Assembly: GCF_002927635.1 (NCBI RefSeq) | Contig: NZ_PRDS01000005.1 | Coordinates: 1 to 64,000 of the forward strand | Length of the DNA: 64,000 nt | Direction of reading: 5' to 3' | From: Albidovulum inexpectatum | Lineage (GTDB): Bacteria; Pseudomonadota; Alphaproteobacteria; Rhodobacterales; Rhodobacteraceae | Shown: positions 53,182-61,495 of the stretch, piece after piece | Position numbering within the stretch: the stretch's first letter is position 1 | Layout of the letters: each line of letters starts with the position of its first letter | The notes under the pieces: model-generated | Databases searched by the model: none | Told to the model about the DNA's origin: nothing | The model's input: only the letters and a program-made list of their open reading frames with translations | Made by a program: the position numbers and the translations under genes

Positions 53182-53952
53182 GTGGCGACGGAAGATCACA
53201 GCGAAGGCCTGGTGTTCCATCCGATGGACCAGTTCATGGTCAAGCCGCTGTTCGGCGGCGACACGGTCGGCATGCTGACACCCACGAACGTGACGCTGTG
53301 GATGGCGATCACCGTCCTGTGCATCGCGGGATTGTTCGTCTTTGGCACGCGCGGCCGCGCGATCGTGCCCTCGCGCACGCAGTCGATTGCCGAGCTGGCC
53401 TACGGCTTTGTCCACAAGATGGTCGAAGACGTCGCGGGCAAGGACGCGCTGAAATTCTTCCCCTACATCTTCACGCTGTTCTGCTTCATCGTCTTCTCGA
53501 ACATGCTGGGCCTTCTGCCGAAGGCATTCACCACGACCAGCCACATCGCCGTTACGGGCGTCCTGGCCCTGGCCGTCTTCATCACGGTCACCGCGATCGG
53601 CTTCATCAAGAACGGGGCCAGCTTCCTGTCGCTGTTCTGGGTAAGCTCGGCGCCGCTGGCCCTGCGGCCCGTCCTGGCGGTGATCGAGATCATCTCGTAT
53701 TTCGTCCGCCCGGTCAGCCACTCGATCCGACTTGCGGGCAACATGATGGCCGGTCACGCCGTCATCAAGGTCTTCGCAGCCTTCGCGCCGCTCGTGCTGT
53801 TCTCGGCCGTCGGTGTTGTCGTGACGCCGCTGTCGATCCTGGCGATCACCGCGATGTACGGGCTGGAAGTCGTCGTAGCCTTCATCCAGGCCTATGTGTT
53901 CACCATCCTCACCTGCGTCTATCTGAAGGATGCGCTGCATCCGCACCACTGA
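53182..53952 (+). CDS. atpB: ATP synthase F0 subunit a
   Basis: 256 residues from GTG 53182. Inner-membrane subunit forming the two proton half-channels with the c-ring. [22 protein letters not shown] carries the essential Arg (in SIRLAGN), and the last helix [25 protein letters not shown] contains the conserved Glu and Gln. The alphaproteobacterial [12 protein letters not shown]-terminal region is present. The F1 genes are not in this window. Confidence 0.96.
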   Translation: MATEDHSEGLVFHPMDQFMVKPLFGGDTVGMLTPTNVTLWMAITVLCIAGLFVFGTRGRAIVPSRTQSIAELAYGFVHKMVEDVAGKDALKFFPYIFTLFCFIVFSNMLGLLPKAFTTTSHIAVTGVLALAVFITVTAIGFIKNGASFLSLFWVSSAPLALRPVLAVIEIISYFVRPVSHSIRLAGNMMAGHAVIKVFAAFAPLVLFSAVGVVVTPLSILAITAMYGLEVVVAFIQAYVFTILTCVYLKDALHPHH

Positions 53953-54000
53953 CGCCGGCTGAACCATCAACCAGTCAAACCAAACCGTAAGGAGAGAATC

Positions 54001-54240
54001 ATGGAACTCGCAGCAGCAGCAGCTCTCGGCAAGTATATCGGCGTCGGCCTGTCGTGCCTCGGCATGGGCGGTGCGGCGATGGGCGTGGGCAACGTCGCGG
54101 CCAACTACCTGTCCGGCGCCCTGCGCAACCCCTCGGCCGCGGCCAGCCAGACGGCCACGCTGTTCATCGGCATGGCCTTTGCCGAAGCGCTGGGGATCTT
54201 CTCGTTCCTCGTCGCGCTTCTGCTGATGTTCGCCGTCTGA
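54001..54240 (+). CDS. atpE: ATP synthase F0 subunit c
   Basis: 79 residues, two-helix hairpin of the rotor ring. [70 protein letters not shown]. The proton-carrying Glu is in AFAEALG of TM2. An AAGGAGAG SD precedes ATG 54001. The following 80 bp hold no gene. Confidence 0.97.
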   Translation: MELAAAAALGKYIGVGLSCLGMGGAAMGVGNVAANYLSGALRNPSAAASQTATLFIGMAFAEALGIFSFLVALLLMFAV

Positions 54241-54321
54241 TCCGCGGGCTTGTTTCCTTACGGCCGGATGGGCGCCAATGCGCCCATCCGGGTTGTATAA
54301 CGGGCATCGACGGGGGCCGAG

Positions 54322-54897
54322 ATGGCAAATACCACGCATGATACGGCCGCGACGCTCGGCCATGGGGCAGATCATGCCGCCCAGGCGGCAGGGCACGCGG
54401 CGCAGTCCGCGGGCATGCCGCAACTGGATCTTTCGACTTTCGCGAACCAGATCTTCTGGCTCGTGGTGGCCCTGATCGCGATCTACTTTATCCTGTCGCG
54501 CATCGCGCTGCCCCGGATCTCGGGCATTCTGGCCGATCGCCAGGGCAAGATCACCAGCGATCTGGCCGCGGCCGAGGAATTGAAGGCCAAGGCCGTCGAG
54601 GCCGAGAAGGCCTATAACGAGGCCTTGGCCAATGCGCGCGCCCAGGCCGCGAAGATCATCGCCGAGGCCCGCGCCGAGATTCAGGCGGATCTCGACAAGG
54701 CGATGGCCAAGGCAGACGCCGAAATCGCCGCCAAGGCCGCCGAATCCGCAAAGCGGATCGAGGAAATTCGGGCCAATGCCGCCAAGACGGTGGCCGAGGT
54801 CGCACGCGAGGCCGCGGTCGAGATCGTCGCGATGTTCGGTGCGCAGGCCGATGAACAGGCCGTTGCGGCGGCAGTCGAAGCACGACTGAAAGGATAA
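54322..54897 (+). CDS. atpX: ATP synthase F0 subunit b'
   Basis: 191 residues. After a His/Ala-rich N-terminal extension (about 1-40) comes one TM helix (about 42-65, [28 protein letters not shown]) and a long Ala/Lys/Glu coiled coil. It is the b' version of the peripheral stalk that pairs with b (next gene), as in phototrophs and alphaproteobacteria. The atpF ATG follows 4 bp after the stop. Confidence 0.92.
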   Translation: MANTTHDTAATLGHGADHAAQAAGHAAQSAGMPQLDLSTFANQIFWLVVALIAIYFILSRIALPRISGILADRQGKITSDLAAAEELKAKAVEAEKAYNEALANARAQAAKIIAEARAEIQADLDKAMAKADAEIAAKAAESAKRIEEIRANAAKTVAEVAREAAVEIVAMFGAQADEQAVAAAVEARLKG

Positions 54898-54901
54898 GGC
54901 C

Positions 54902-55456
54902 ATGAAGAAGTTTCTGCCCATCCTGACGCTTGTCGCTTCGCCGGCCATGGCGGCAACGGGACCCTTCCTGTCGCTGCGGAACACCGACTTCGTGGTGACG
55001 ATCGCGTTTCTTGTCTTCGTCGGCGTATTGCTGTGGTTCAAGGTCCCCGCGCTGATCGCGGGAATGCTGGACAAGCGCGCCGCGGCCATCAAGGCCGAGC
55101 TGGACGAAGCGCGTGCCCTGCATGACGAAGCGCGTTCGATCCTCGCCTCTTACGAGCGCAAGCAGAAAGAGGTTCAGGAGCAGGCCAACCAGATCGTCGA
55201 GACGGCCCGCAAGGAGGCCGTGGCGGCCGCGGAGAAGGCCAAGGAAGATCTGAAGGAATCCGTCGCGCGCCGTCTGGCCGCCGCGGAAGAGCAGATCAAG
55301 TCGGCCGAGGCCGCCGCCGTTCGCGAAGTCCGCAATCAGGCAGTCAGCGTGGCTGTCGCCGCTGCGGGTGAGATCATCGCCAAGCAGATGGATGCGTCGC
55401 GCAAAAACAAGCTGATCGAGGAATCGATCGAAGAGGTCGCGCGGCGTCTTCACTGA
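54902..55456 (+). CDS. atpF: ATP synthase F0 subunit b
   Basis: 184 residues. Starts with a short hydrophobic signal-like stretch (MKKFLPILTLVASPAMA, possibly processed), then the TM helix (about 33-52, TDFVVTIAFLVFVGVLLWFKVPALI) and a charged coiled coil to the end. It forms the stator stalk with b' and holds the F1 head via subunit delta. It ends the F0 operon, with a terminator 20 bp after the stop. Confidence 0.95.
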   Translation: MKKFLPILTLVASPAMAATGPFLSLRNTDFVVTIAFLVFVGVLLWFKVPALIAGMLDKRAAAIKAELDEARALHDEARSILASYERKQKEVQEQANQIVETARKEAVAAAEKAKEDLKESVARRLAAAEEQIKSAEAAAVREVRNQAVSVAVAAAGEIIAKQMDASRKNKLIEESIEEVARRLH

Positions 55457-55475
55457 AGGCGTACCATGGAATGCC

Positions 55476-55504
55476 AAGGGCCGGGCTTGATGCCCGGCCT
55501 TTTC
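55476..55504 (+). terminator. Intrinsic terminator of F0 operon
   Basis: GGCCGGGC (55479-55486) and GCCCGGCC (55492-55499) around TTGAT, followed by TTTTCATTT; the AAG before the stem adds pairs with the T-run. Confidence 0.75.
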
Positions 55505-55538
55505 ATTTGGTCAATCCTTCAGGGCAAGGCCCGCGGTT

Positions 55539-56309
55539 TCACTTGCGCTTGCTTTCATGTTCCAGGCGAAGCTGTGCCAGACGCGCATTGCGCGCGGCTT
55601 TCCGGTCGTCCTCGAGTGCCTTGCGCACGAAGTCCAGGTGCGTCTCGACGGCCGAGCGCGCCGCGGCAGGGTCGCGGGCCTGCAGCGCGGCGTTGATCGC
55701 GCGGTGCTGGTCCAGCAGCGTGGCGCGGGTCGCCTTCTGACGGAACATGACCTGACGGTTGTAGAACACCCCCTGCCGCAGAAGGTCGAACATCGACCGC
55801 ATCATGTGCAGCATGACCACGTTGTGGCTGGCCTCCAGGATAGCAAGGTGGAACTCGGCATCCAGCCGGGCCTCGTCGGACGGATCGCGCTTGCCATGCG
55901 CGACCTCCATCCGGCGGTATATGCTGTCCACCACCTGAAGATCGGCATCCGAAGCAAGGCGTGCGGCGCGCTCTGCGGCAAGCGCCTCGAGATCGCGCCG
56001 GAAATCCAGATAGTCGAAGACGGCCTCGTCGTGCCGCGCGAAAAGGTCGATCAATGCCGGAGAGAAGGCCGAGCCCAGCACCTCGGCCACGTAGATCCCC
56101 GAGCCCGGACGCGCAACCAGCAGGCCGGCCTGCTGCAGCTCGGCAATGGCTTCGCGCAGCGACGGGCGGGAGACGCCCATCCTCTCGGCCAGTTCGCGTT
56201 CGGCCGGCAGCCGGTCGCCCGGACGCAGGATACCCTGCAGGATCAGGCTTTCGATCTGGCGGACGACGGATGTGGCCAGCTTTTCGGGTTCGATCCGGCG
56301 AAACGGCAT
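55539..56309 (-). CDS. GntR-family (FadR subfamily) transcriptional regulator
   Basis: 256 residues. N-terminal winged HTH (about 8-75: RPGDRLPAERELAERMGVSRPSLREAIAELQQAGLLVARPGSGIYVA) and an all-helical FCD ligand domain (about 100-235) with Asp/His positions for a metal (DAEFHLAILEASHN). It resembles PdhR/LldR/GlcC-type regulators of organic-acid metabolism, but no target gene is adjacent. ATG 56309 has AGGGGG upstream; a longer frame to 56366 is not used. Confidence 0.92.
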   Translation of the reverse strand: MPFRRIEPEKLATSVVRQIESLILQGILRPGDRLPAERELAERMGVSRPSLREAIAELQQAGLLVARPGSGIYVAEVLGSAFSPALIDLFARHDEAVFDYLDFRRDLEALAAERAARLASDADLQVVDSIYRRMEVAHGKRDPSDEARLDAEFHLAILEASHNVVMLHMMRSMFDLLRQGVFYNRQVMFRQKATRATLLDQHRAINAALQARDPAAARSAVETHLDFVRKALEDDRKAARNARLAQLRLEHESKRK

Positions 56310-56364
56310 TTGGACCCCCTGCAATTGGCAAAGTCTTATGACCGGATCGGGCCGCCTGCAATGC

Positions 56365-56393
56365 AAAAGGGGCCGGACGCTGGGCCCGGCCCC
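56365..56393 (-). terminator. Intrinsic terminator after OmpA-like lipoprotein gene
   Basis: On the minus strand GGGGCCGG (56393-56386), 9-nt loop, CCGGCCCC (56376-56369), then TTTT (56368-56365). Confidence 0.7.
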
Positions 56394-56413
56394 GAGAAGG
56401 AAGCACTGACCGA

Positions 56414-57073
56414 TCAGCGCGTGGGAATGATCAGGATCTCGACCCGACGGTTCAGCTGACGTCCCTGGGGCGTCAGGTTCGAGGCAACCGGCTGATCCTC
56501 GCCACGGCCATAGGCGACGATGCGGCTGGGCGAGACGCCCGCATTGCGAAGGATCGCCGCGACGGCCTGAGCGCGCCTCTGCGACAGGTCCTGGTTGTAG
56601 GCGGCCGAGCCCGTATTGTCGGTGTGGCCGACGACCTCGATCCGCGAATTCGGATAGCGGTTCAGGTGCGCCGCCACTTCGTACAGATCGCCCTGGATCG
56701 ACGGCTGGACCGCCGCGCTGTCAACCGGGAACAGGATGCCTTCCGGCAGCACGACACGCAGCTGGTTGCCTTCGTTGATGACCCGGATCCGGCTGTCCAG
56801 ACGGGCCTGCAATTCGGCCGCCTGCTTGTCCAGGTTGTTGCCGACCACGCCGCCAATCAGGCCGCCGACCGCGGCACCGACGAGGGCGCGGTCACGCTTG
56901 TCCTTGCTACCTTCGCCGGTCAGGATGCCCAGCCCCGCGCCGATTGCCGCACCGGTCAGCGCGCCTTCCTTGGTGCGCTTGTTCGGGTCGGGGGTGTATT
57001 GATCGACAGGCGTACAGGCCGACAGGGCCAGGGCGGCCGCCGCGCCGATGGAAAGGATGTATTTCAACTTCAT
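56414..57073 (-). CDS. OmpA-family peptidoglycan-associated lipoprotein
   Basis: 219 residues. Lipoprotein signal with lipobox LALSAC (Cys about 20). Then a Gly-rich zone (about 40-85, GALTGAAIGAGLGILTGEG... GAAVGGLIGGVVGN) of the YMGG/glycine-zipper kind, and a C-terminal OmpA domain (about 110-219) with GHTDNTGSAAYNQDLSQRRAQAV and NRRVEI for binding peptidoglycan. It resembles YiaD-type outer-membrane lipoproteins. ATG 57073 follows GGAGAA. Confidence 0.93.
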   Translation of the reverse strand: MKLKYILSIGAAAALALSACTPVDQYTPDPNKRTKEGALTGAAIGAGLGILTGEGSKDKRDRALVGAAVGGLIGGVVGNNLDKQAAELQARLDSRIRVINEGNQLRVVLPEGILFPVDSAAVQPSIQGDLYEVAAHLNRYPNSRIEVVGHTDNTGSAAYNQDLSQRRAQAVAAILRNAGVSPSRIVAYGRGEDQPVASNLTPQGRQLNRRVEILIIPTR

Positions 57074-57194
57074 GCGTGATTCTCCGCGTTTGAATGCGCT
57101 GTTGCACCACTTGGTCGCGCATGGCGCAATGTTAGGCAATAACGCGGCCGCATGACAGGGGTTCCGGGGCGAGGAACTTCTGGATGCCCGTGCC

Positions 57195-58064
57195 TTAAGT
57201 CAGATCCGGGCTCGCCTCGGCGCGGGCTGTTTCCCATGCAAGCATCGCGCGCTTCACGGGCAGGCCCCAATGATAGCCACCCAGGGCACCCGACTTGCGG
57301 ATCGCGCGATGACACGGAATTGCCCATGCAACCGGATTGCGTCCGACGGCCGTGCCCACCGCGCGCACGGCGCGTGGGGAACCTACGGACTGCGCCAGGT
57401 CGGAATAGGTCGCAACATATCCCGGCGGCACGCGCAGCAATGCCTCCCAAACCTTGATCTGGAAGGGCGCGCCGATCAGGTGCAGACGCGTCTCGCCGCG
57501 CCCGCCGAACGCGGCCTGCACCCAGTCGCGCAGGGCGGACGCATCGGGAACGAAGCGGGCCATCGGCCAGCGCGCTGCCAGGTCGGCAAAGGCGGCCTCG
57601 CGCCCGATCTCGGCCGCAAATGCCATTCCGCAGAGGCCGCGTTCGGTCCCCATGGCCAGAACCTCGCCAAAGGGCGAATCGAACCAGCCATGCCGGATGG
57701 TCACGCCGCTTCCCGCGCGCGCAAATTCCCCGGGCGTCATCGCCTCCCAACGCACGAACAGGTCATGCAACCGACCGGTGCCCGACAGGCCGGCTTCCTG
57801 CGCGGCGTCCAGCAGGCAGCGTCTCTCGTGCAGCAGACGCCGGGCCAGCTCCAGCGTCAGGTACTGTTGGTACCGCTTGGGCGACACCCCCACCCAGGCG
57901 GAAAAGACGCGCTGGAAATGCGCCGGGCTCATGCCCAGACGCTGCGCAAGGTCTTCGAGGCTCATCTCCCTGCCGCCCGCGCTCTCGATCAGCGCGAGCG
58001 CACGGGCGATGACCCGGTAATGATAGGCGTGATCGACGGTGTCGTTCGGTGCAATCTGGCTCAT
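57195..58064 (-). CDS. Methylated-DNA-protein-cysteine methyltransferase with AraC domain (Ada-like)
   Basis: 289 residues. N-terminal AraC-type HTH (about 15-110: SLEDLAQRLGMSPAHFQRVFSAWVGVSPKRYQQYL) fused to an alkyltransferase domain (about 120-289) with acceptor C251 in AIPCHRAIRKSGALGGYHWGLPVKRAML. The zinc-binding N-Ada domain that senses methyl phosphotriesters is missing, so it can repair O6-methylguanine but its induction mode must differ from E. coli Ada. ATG 58064 gives MSQIAPNDTVDH. Confidence 0.93.
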   Translation of the reverse strand: MSQIAPNDTVDHAYHYRVIARALALIESAGGREMSLEDLAQRLGMSPAHFQRVFSAWVGVSPKRYQQYLTLELARRLLHERRCLLDAAQEAGLSGTGRLHDLFVRWEAMTPGEFARAGSGVTIRHGWFDSPFGEVLAMGTERGLCGMAFAAEIGREAAFADLAARWPMARFVPDASALRDWVQAAFGGRGETRLHLIGAPFQIKVWEALLRVPPGYVATYSDLAQSVGSPRAVRAVGTAVGRNPVAWAIPCHRAIRKSGALGGYHWGLPVKRAMLAWETARAEASPDLT

Positions 58065-58143
58065 GTGCCACAGGATAGGGCAGTGCAACCGGCCGCGCGA
58101 CCCGGTTCTTGCGCATCCGCCGCCATGGGGGCATACCCGCCGC

Positions 58144-58788
58144 ATGTCCGCACAGCTCGACTACAAGACGATCAAGGAAATCTTCGGCCGCCTTCATGCG
58201 CTCAACCCCGAGCCAAAGGGCGAGCTGGAGCATGTCAACGCCTATACCTTGCTGGTGGCGGTGGTCCTGTCCGCCCAGGCGACCGATGCCGGGGTGAACC
58301 GCGCCACGCGCGCCCTGTTCCAGATTGCCGACACGCCGCGAAAGATGCTGGACCTGGGCGAGGAAGGGTTGATCGAACACATCAAGACGATCGGCCTGTT
58401 CCGGCAGAAGGCGAAGAACGTGATCCGGCTGTCGCAGATATTGGAGGAAACCTATGACGGGCAGGTTCCATCCTCGCGCGCGGCGCTGCAGGCCCTGCCC
58501 GGTGTCGGACGCAAGACCGCCAATGTCGTTCTCAACATGTGGTTTCATCAGCCTGCAATGGCGGTCGACACGCATGTCTTTCGGGTGGCGAACCGCACGG
58601 GAATCGCGCCGGGCAAGACGGTCGAAGCCGTCGAACGAAACCTTGAAGATCAGGTTCCGGCCGAATATGCCCTGCACGCCCATCACTGGCTGATCCTGCA
58701 TGGGCGTTATATCTGCGTCGCACGACGCCCGAAATGCGGCATCTGCCCGATCAGGGATCTTTGCCCCAGCGAGGAGAAGACCGAGTGA
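58144..58788 (+). CDS. nth: Endonuclease III (bifunctional DNA glycosylase/AP lyase)
   Basis: 214 residues. HhH motif LPGVGRKTANVV with catalytic K124, Asp D142 in AVDTHVFRV, and the [4Fe-4S] ligands C191, C198, C201, C207 (C-X6-C-X2-C-X5-C). It removes oxidised pyrimidines in base excision repair. ATG 58144 matches the usual start after a short extension. Its TGA overlaps the kinase GTG (58785). Confidence 0.96.
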   Translation: MSAQLDYKTIKEIFGRLHALNPEPKGELEHVNAYTLLVAVVLSAQATDAGVNRATRALFQIADTPRKMLDLGEEGLIEHIKTIGLFRQKAKNVIRLSQILEETYDGQVPSSRAALQALPGVGRKTANVVLNMWFHQPAMAVDTHVFRVANRTGIAPGKTVEAVERNLEDQVPAEYALHAHHWLILHGRYICVARRPKCGICPIRDLCPSEEKTE

Positions 58789-59774
58789 AGAAGTACCAGG
58801 TGGTCGGCATCGGCAATGCGATCGTCGATGTCCTTACGCGTTGCGATGACGAATTCCTGTCCCGGATGGGAATCGAAAAGGGCATCATGCAGCTGGTCGA
58901 TCGCGAGCGGGGCGAGGCGCTCTATGCCGCGATGACCGACCGGACCGAGGCGCCCGGCGGATCGGTCGGGAACACGCTGGCGGGTCTGGGCAACCTTGGC
59001 CTGCGCACGGCATTCGTCGGACGGGTGCGCGATGACGCGCTGGGCCGGTTCTTTGCGCGCTCGCTCGAGCTTGAGGGCACGGACTTTCCCAATCCGCCGG
59101 TCAAGGATGCGGAGTTGCCGACTTCGCGGTCGATGATCTTCGTCACCCCGGATGGCGAGCGATCGATGAATACCTATCTTGGCGCGGGTGCGGATTTCGG
59201 GCCGCAAGACCTGGACGAGGCCATCGTCGAAGACACCGAATATCTGTTCCTCGAAGGCTATCTCTTCGACAAGGATCCGGGCAAGGCTGCGTTCCTTGCC
59301 GCGGCCGAAGCCTGCCATCGCGGCGGCGGCAAGGCGGGGATCTCTTTGTCGGACCCGTTCTGTGTCGACCGCCATCGTGCCGACTTCCGCCGTCTTGTGC
59401 GCGAGCAGATGGATTTCGTCATCGGCAACCAGCATGAATGGTGCGCCCTGTATGAAACCGAGGATCTCGAGCAGGCGCTGGCGCAGGCCAGGGACGAATG
59501 CGACCTGATCGTGTGCACGCGTTCAGGCGCGGATGTCGTCATCATCTCGGGCGATCGGCGGGTCGAGATCCCGGTGCACCGGGTCACTCCGGTGGATGCC
59601 ACGGGGGCGGGGGATCAATTCGCGGCGGGCTTCCTCTATGGTCTGGCCACGGGGCGGGATCTGGAGATCGCGGGCCGCATGGGTTGCGTCGCCGCGACCG
59701 AGGTCATCGGCCATGTCGGCGCTCGTCCCGAGACCGATGTCATGGCGCTGTTTCGCGCACATGGCTTGATCTAG
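58785..59774 (+). CDS. PfkB-family sugar/nucleoside kinase (adenosine-kinase-like)
   Basis: 329 residues from GTG 58785 (GTGA overlap with nth). Ribokinase fold: GNAIVDVLTR N-terminal motif, GGSVGNTLAGLGNLG substrate loop, and the second PfkB signature DATGAGDQFAAGFLYG with catalytic D277. The type resembles the adenosine or general nucleoside kinases of alphaproteobacteria. The exact substrate is not settled by the sequence. Confidence 0.92.
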   Translation: MKKYQVVGIGNAIVDVLTRCDDEFLSRMGIEKGIMQLVDRERGEALYAAMTDRTEAPGGSVGNTLAGLGNLGLRTAFVGRVRDDALGRFFARSLELEGTDFPNPPVKDAELPTSRSMIFVTPDGERSMNTYLGAGADFGPQDLDEAIVEDTEYLFLEGYLFDKDPGKAAFLAAAEACHRGGGKAGISLSDPFCVDRHRADFRRLVREQMDFVIGNQHEWCALYETEDLEQALAQARDECDLIVCTRSGADVVIISGDRRVEIPVHRVTPVDATGAGDQFAAGFLYGLATGRDLEIAGRMGCVAATEVIGHVGARPETDVMALFRAHGLI

Positions 59775-59790
59775 CCGGAAAGGGGCTGGG

Positions 59791-60534
59791 TCAGCCGGAC
59801 GCCCCATTCGCGGGCGGCTCGATCGCGCCACGTTGTGTCAATGCCCTTGCCAGTGCGGCGCATGCCAGCGCCCATGACGCGCCAGCCGCCCATCCGGCCA
59901 GGACATCCGTCGGCCAGTGCACGCCCAGGTAAACACGGCTGATGCCCACGGCGAGCGTCACGACCACGGCCAGTGAAACGACATAGAGCTTGAGGCTTTT
60001 CCGGGGAAAGCCGCGTGCAAGGATCAGCGCGAGCGTCAGCCAGGTGACGGCCGCCATCATCGAATGACCCGAGGGAAATGACGCCGTGTAGACATGGCTG
60101 CCATGCGGCACCAGATCGGGGCGCGGGCGATCGATCAGCGCCTTGGCAAGCGAGCTGAGCGCCAGACCCGATCCGACCGACAGAAGGATGAATCCCGCCG
60201 TCGCCCGACGGCCCTGAAGCCATGTCAGCCCCGCGCTGGCCAGGGTCACGAAGGCCAGAACCGCCACACCGCCCAGCGCGGTGACGTCGCGCGCCATTTC
60301 CTCGACCCATGCGGGGCCCAGGGGATCGGTCGGATCGCCCGGATTGCGCAGCGCCATGAGCAGCCGGCGGTCAAGCATGGCGGTTTCGCCCTCGATTACC
60401 TCGTCAAGAACCTCGCCAAAGATCCACAGGCCCAGGGCGGCAAGGGCAAGCAGCACTGCCACGGTCCCGGGATGCGTGCCCAGCCACCGCCGCAATCGGC
60501 GCAAGGGCGGGACCATCTGTTCCCTGGCTCGCAT
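59791..60534 (-). CDS. PAP2-family membrane phosphatase
   Basis: 247 residues, about six TM helices. The three lipid-phosphatase motifs are complete: KALIDRPRP (K-X6-R-P), SFPSGHS and SRVYLGVHWPTDV (S-R-X5-H-X3-D). It belongs to the phosphatidic-acid phosphatase type 2 group, including undecaprenyl-pyrophosphate and lipid phosphatases. ATG 60534 lies 1 bp after the sulfotransferase stop, so the two are probably co-transcribed. A role in recycling a lipid carrier during glycan synthesis is an inference. Confidence 0.92.
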   Translation of the reverse strand: MRAREQMVPPLRRLRRWLGTHPGTVAVLLALAALGLWIFGEVLDEVIEGETAMLDRRLLMALRNPGDPTDPLGPAWVEEMARDVTALGGVAVLAFVTLASAGLTWLQGRRATAGFILLSVGSGLALSSLAKALIDRPRPDLVPHGSHVYTASFPSGHSMMAAVTWLTLALILARGFPRKSLKLYVVSLAVVVTLAVGISRVYLGVHWPTDVLAGWAAGASWALACAALARALTQRGAIEPPANGASG

Positions 60535-60535
60535 G

Positions 60536-61354
60536 TCACTCGCCCAGCTTGGCGTGAACCTCGTCCAGGTCGATCTCGCCAATGGGCATCTTGTTGGCCG
60601 GGTCTTCGAAGTCGTACCGGAACAGATCGAAATCGCTCTTGTAGATCTCGTATACGAGGTGCATCGACAGATCGTCGAAATAATCCTCGACCGGATGGGC
60701 GCGTTTCGGCCCGTGGCCTTCGCTTTCGTTGAAGCGCGGGACCTTTGACAGGTCAACCTTGTGCGGAGTCTCGACATTGTCGAGGACGACCTGCATGCCC
60801 TCGTTGAATTTCTCTGTGAAGAAGATGTGGTCGTAGCGTCCGCCGTTGACGATGAAGGTCGAGATATGGCCCGACATCGACGACCAGTGGATGTCGGGGT
60901 CCATCGGCTTGCGGAACCGGATCGTGTCGCGCGCGAACAGCAGGAAGCGGCGGAAGCTCTTGATCTGGTCGAATTCGAAGCCGTTTTCGGGATCGCCGAC
61001 CTCGATCCCGTATTTCTGGATCACCATCGGCACCAGATTGCCGCGATAGCGTTTCCCGTTGCGCTGGATGCCGCAAATCTTGTCGAAGAACGACGACAGG
61101 ATGCGGGTATAGGGATTGCGCACACAGGTGAAGGCAAAGCTGCGATGCGCGCGCACATTCGCCTCGATCGCGGGCTGGCTGGACTCGATCCCCCACTTGT
61201 GCAGGCCCTGTTCCGCGTCGTGGATGTCGCCGTCGTAGAACCGCCCGTGGTCCGAATAATACATTATCTGCCCGATCGTCGAGCAGGCGCATTTGGGCAC
61301 CACGCGATAGACCATGCTTTCGCTTTCGGTCATCCACGTTCCCGGAAAGCCCAT
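60536..61354 (-). CDS. Sulfotransferase family 2 protein
   Basis: 272 residues. Carbohydrate-sulfotransferase fold: 5'-phosphosulfate loop VPKCACSTI (K21, S25, T26) and 3'-phosphate motif CVRNPYTRILSSFFDK. The sequence shape is that of the Sulfotransfer_2 (HNK1-type) family, which transfers sulfate from PAPS to sugars. No signal peptide, so cytosolic. A GGAGGATCG SD precedes ATG 61354. It is divergent from the glycosyltransferase, which points to a shared surface-glycan pathway. Confidence 0.9.
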   Translation of the reverse strand: MGFPGTWMTESESMVYRVVPKCACSTIGQIMYYSDHGRFYDGDIHDAEQGLHKWGIESSQPAIEANVRAHRSFAFTCVRNPYTRILSSFFDKICGIQRNGKRYRGNLVPMVIQKYGIEVGDPENGFEFDQIKSFRRFLLFARDTIRFRKPMDPDIHWSSMSGHISTFIVNGGRYDHIFFTEKFNEGMQVVLDNVETPHKVDLSKVPRFNESEGHGPKRAHPVEDYFDDLSMHLVYEIYKSDFDLFRYDFEDPANKMPIGEIDLDEVHAKLGE

Positions 61355-61495
61355 CCGATCCTCCGTTCCCCGCGATCGATGCAGGTGCAGATTGAAACAA
61401 CCTTTGGTTAAAGATCAAACAAACACTGTCTTTTCAACGTCCGTTCGCGTTATCAAGCCGAATCGGAACATTCAGCGTGGACAGCCTTCGCATTC

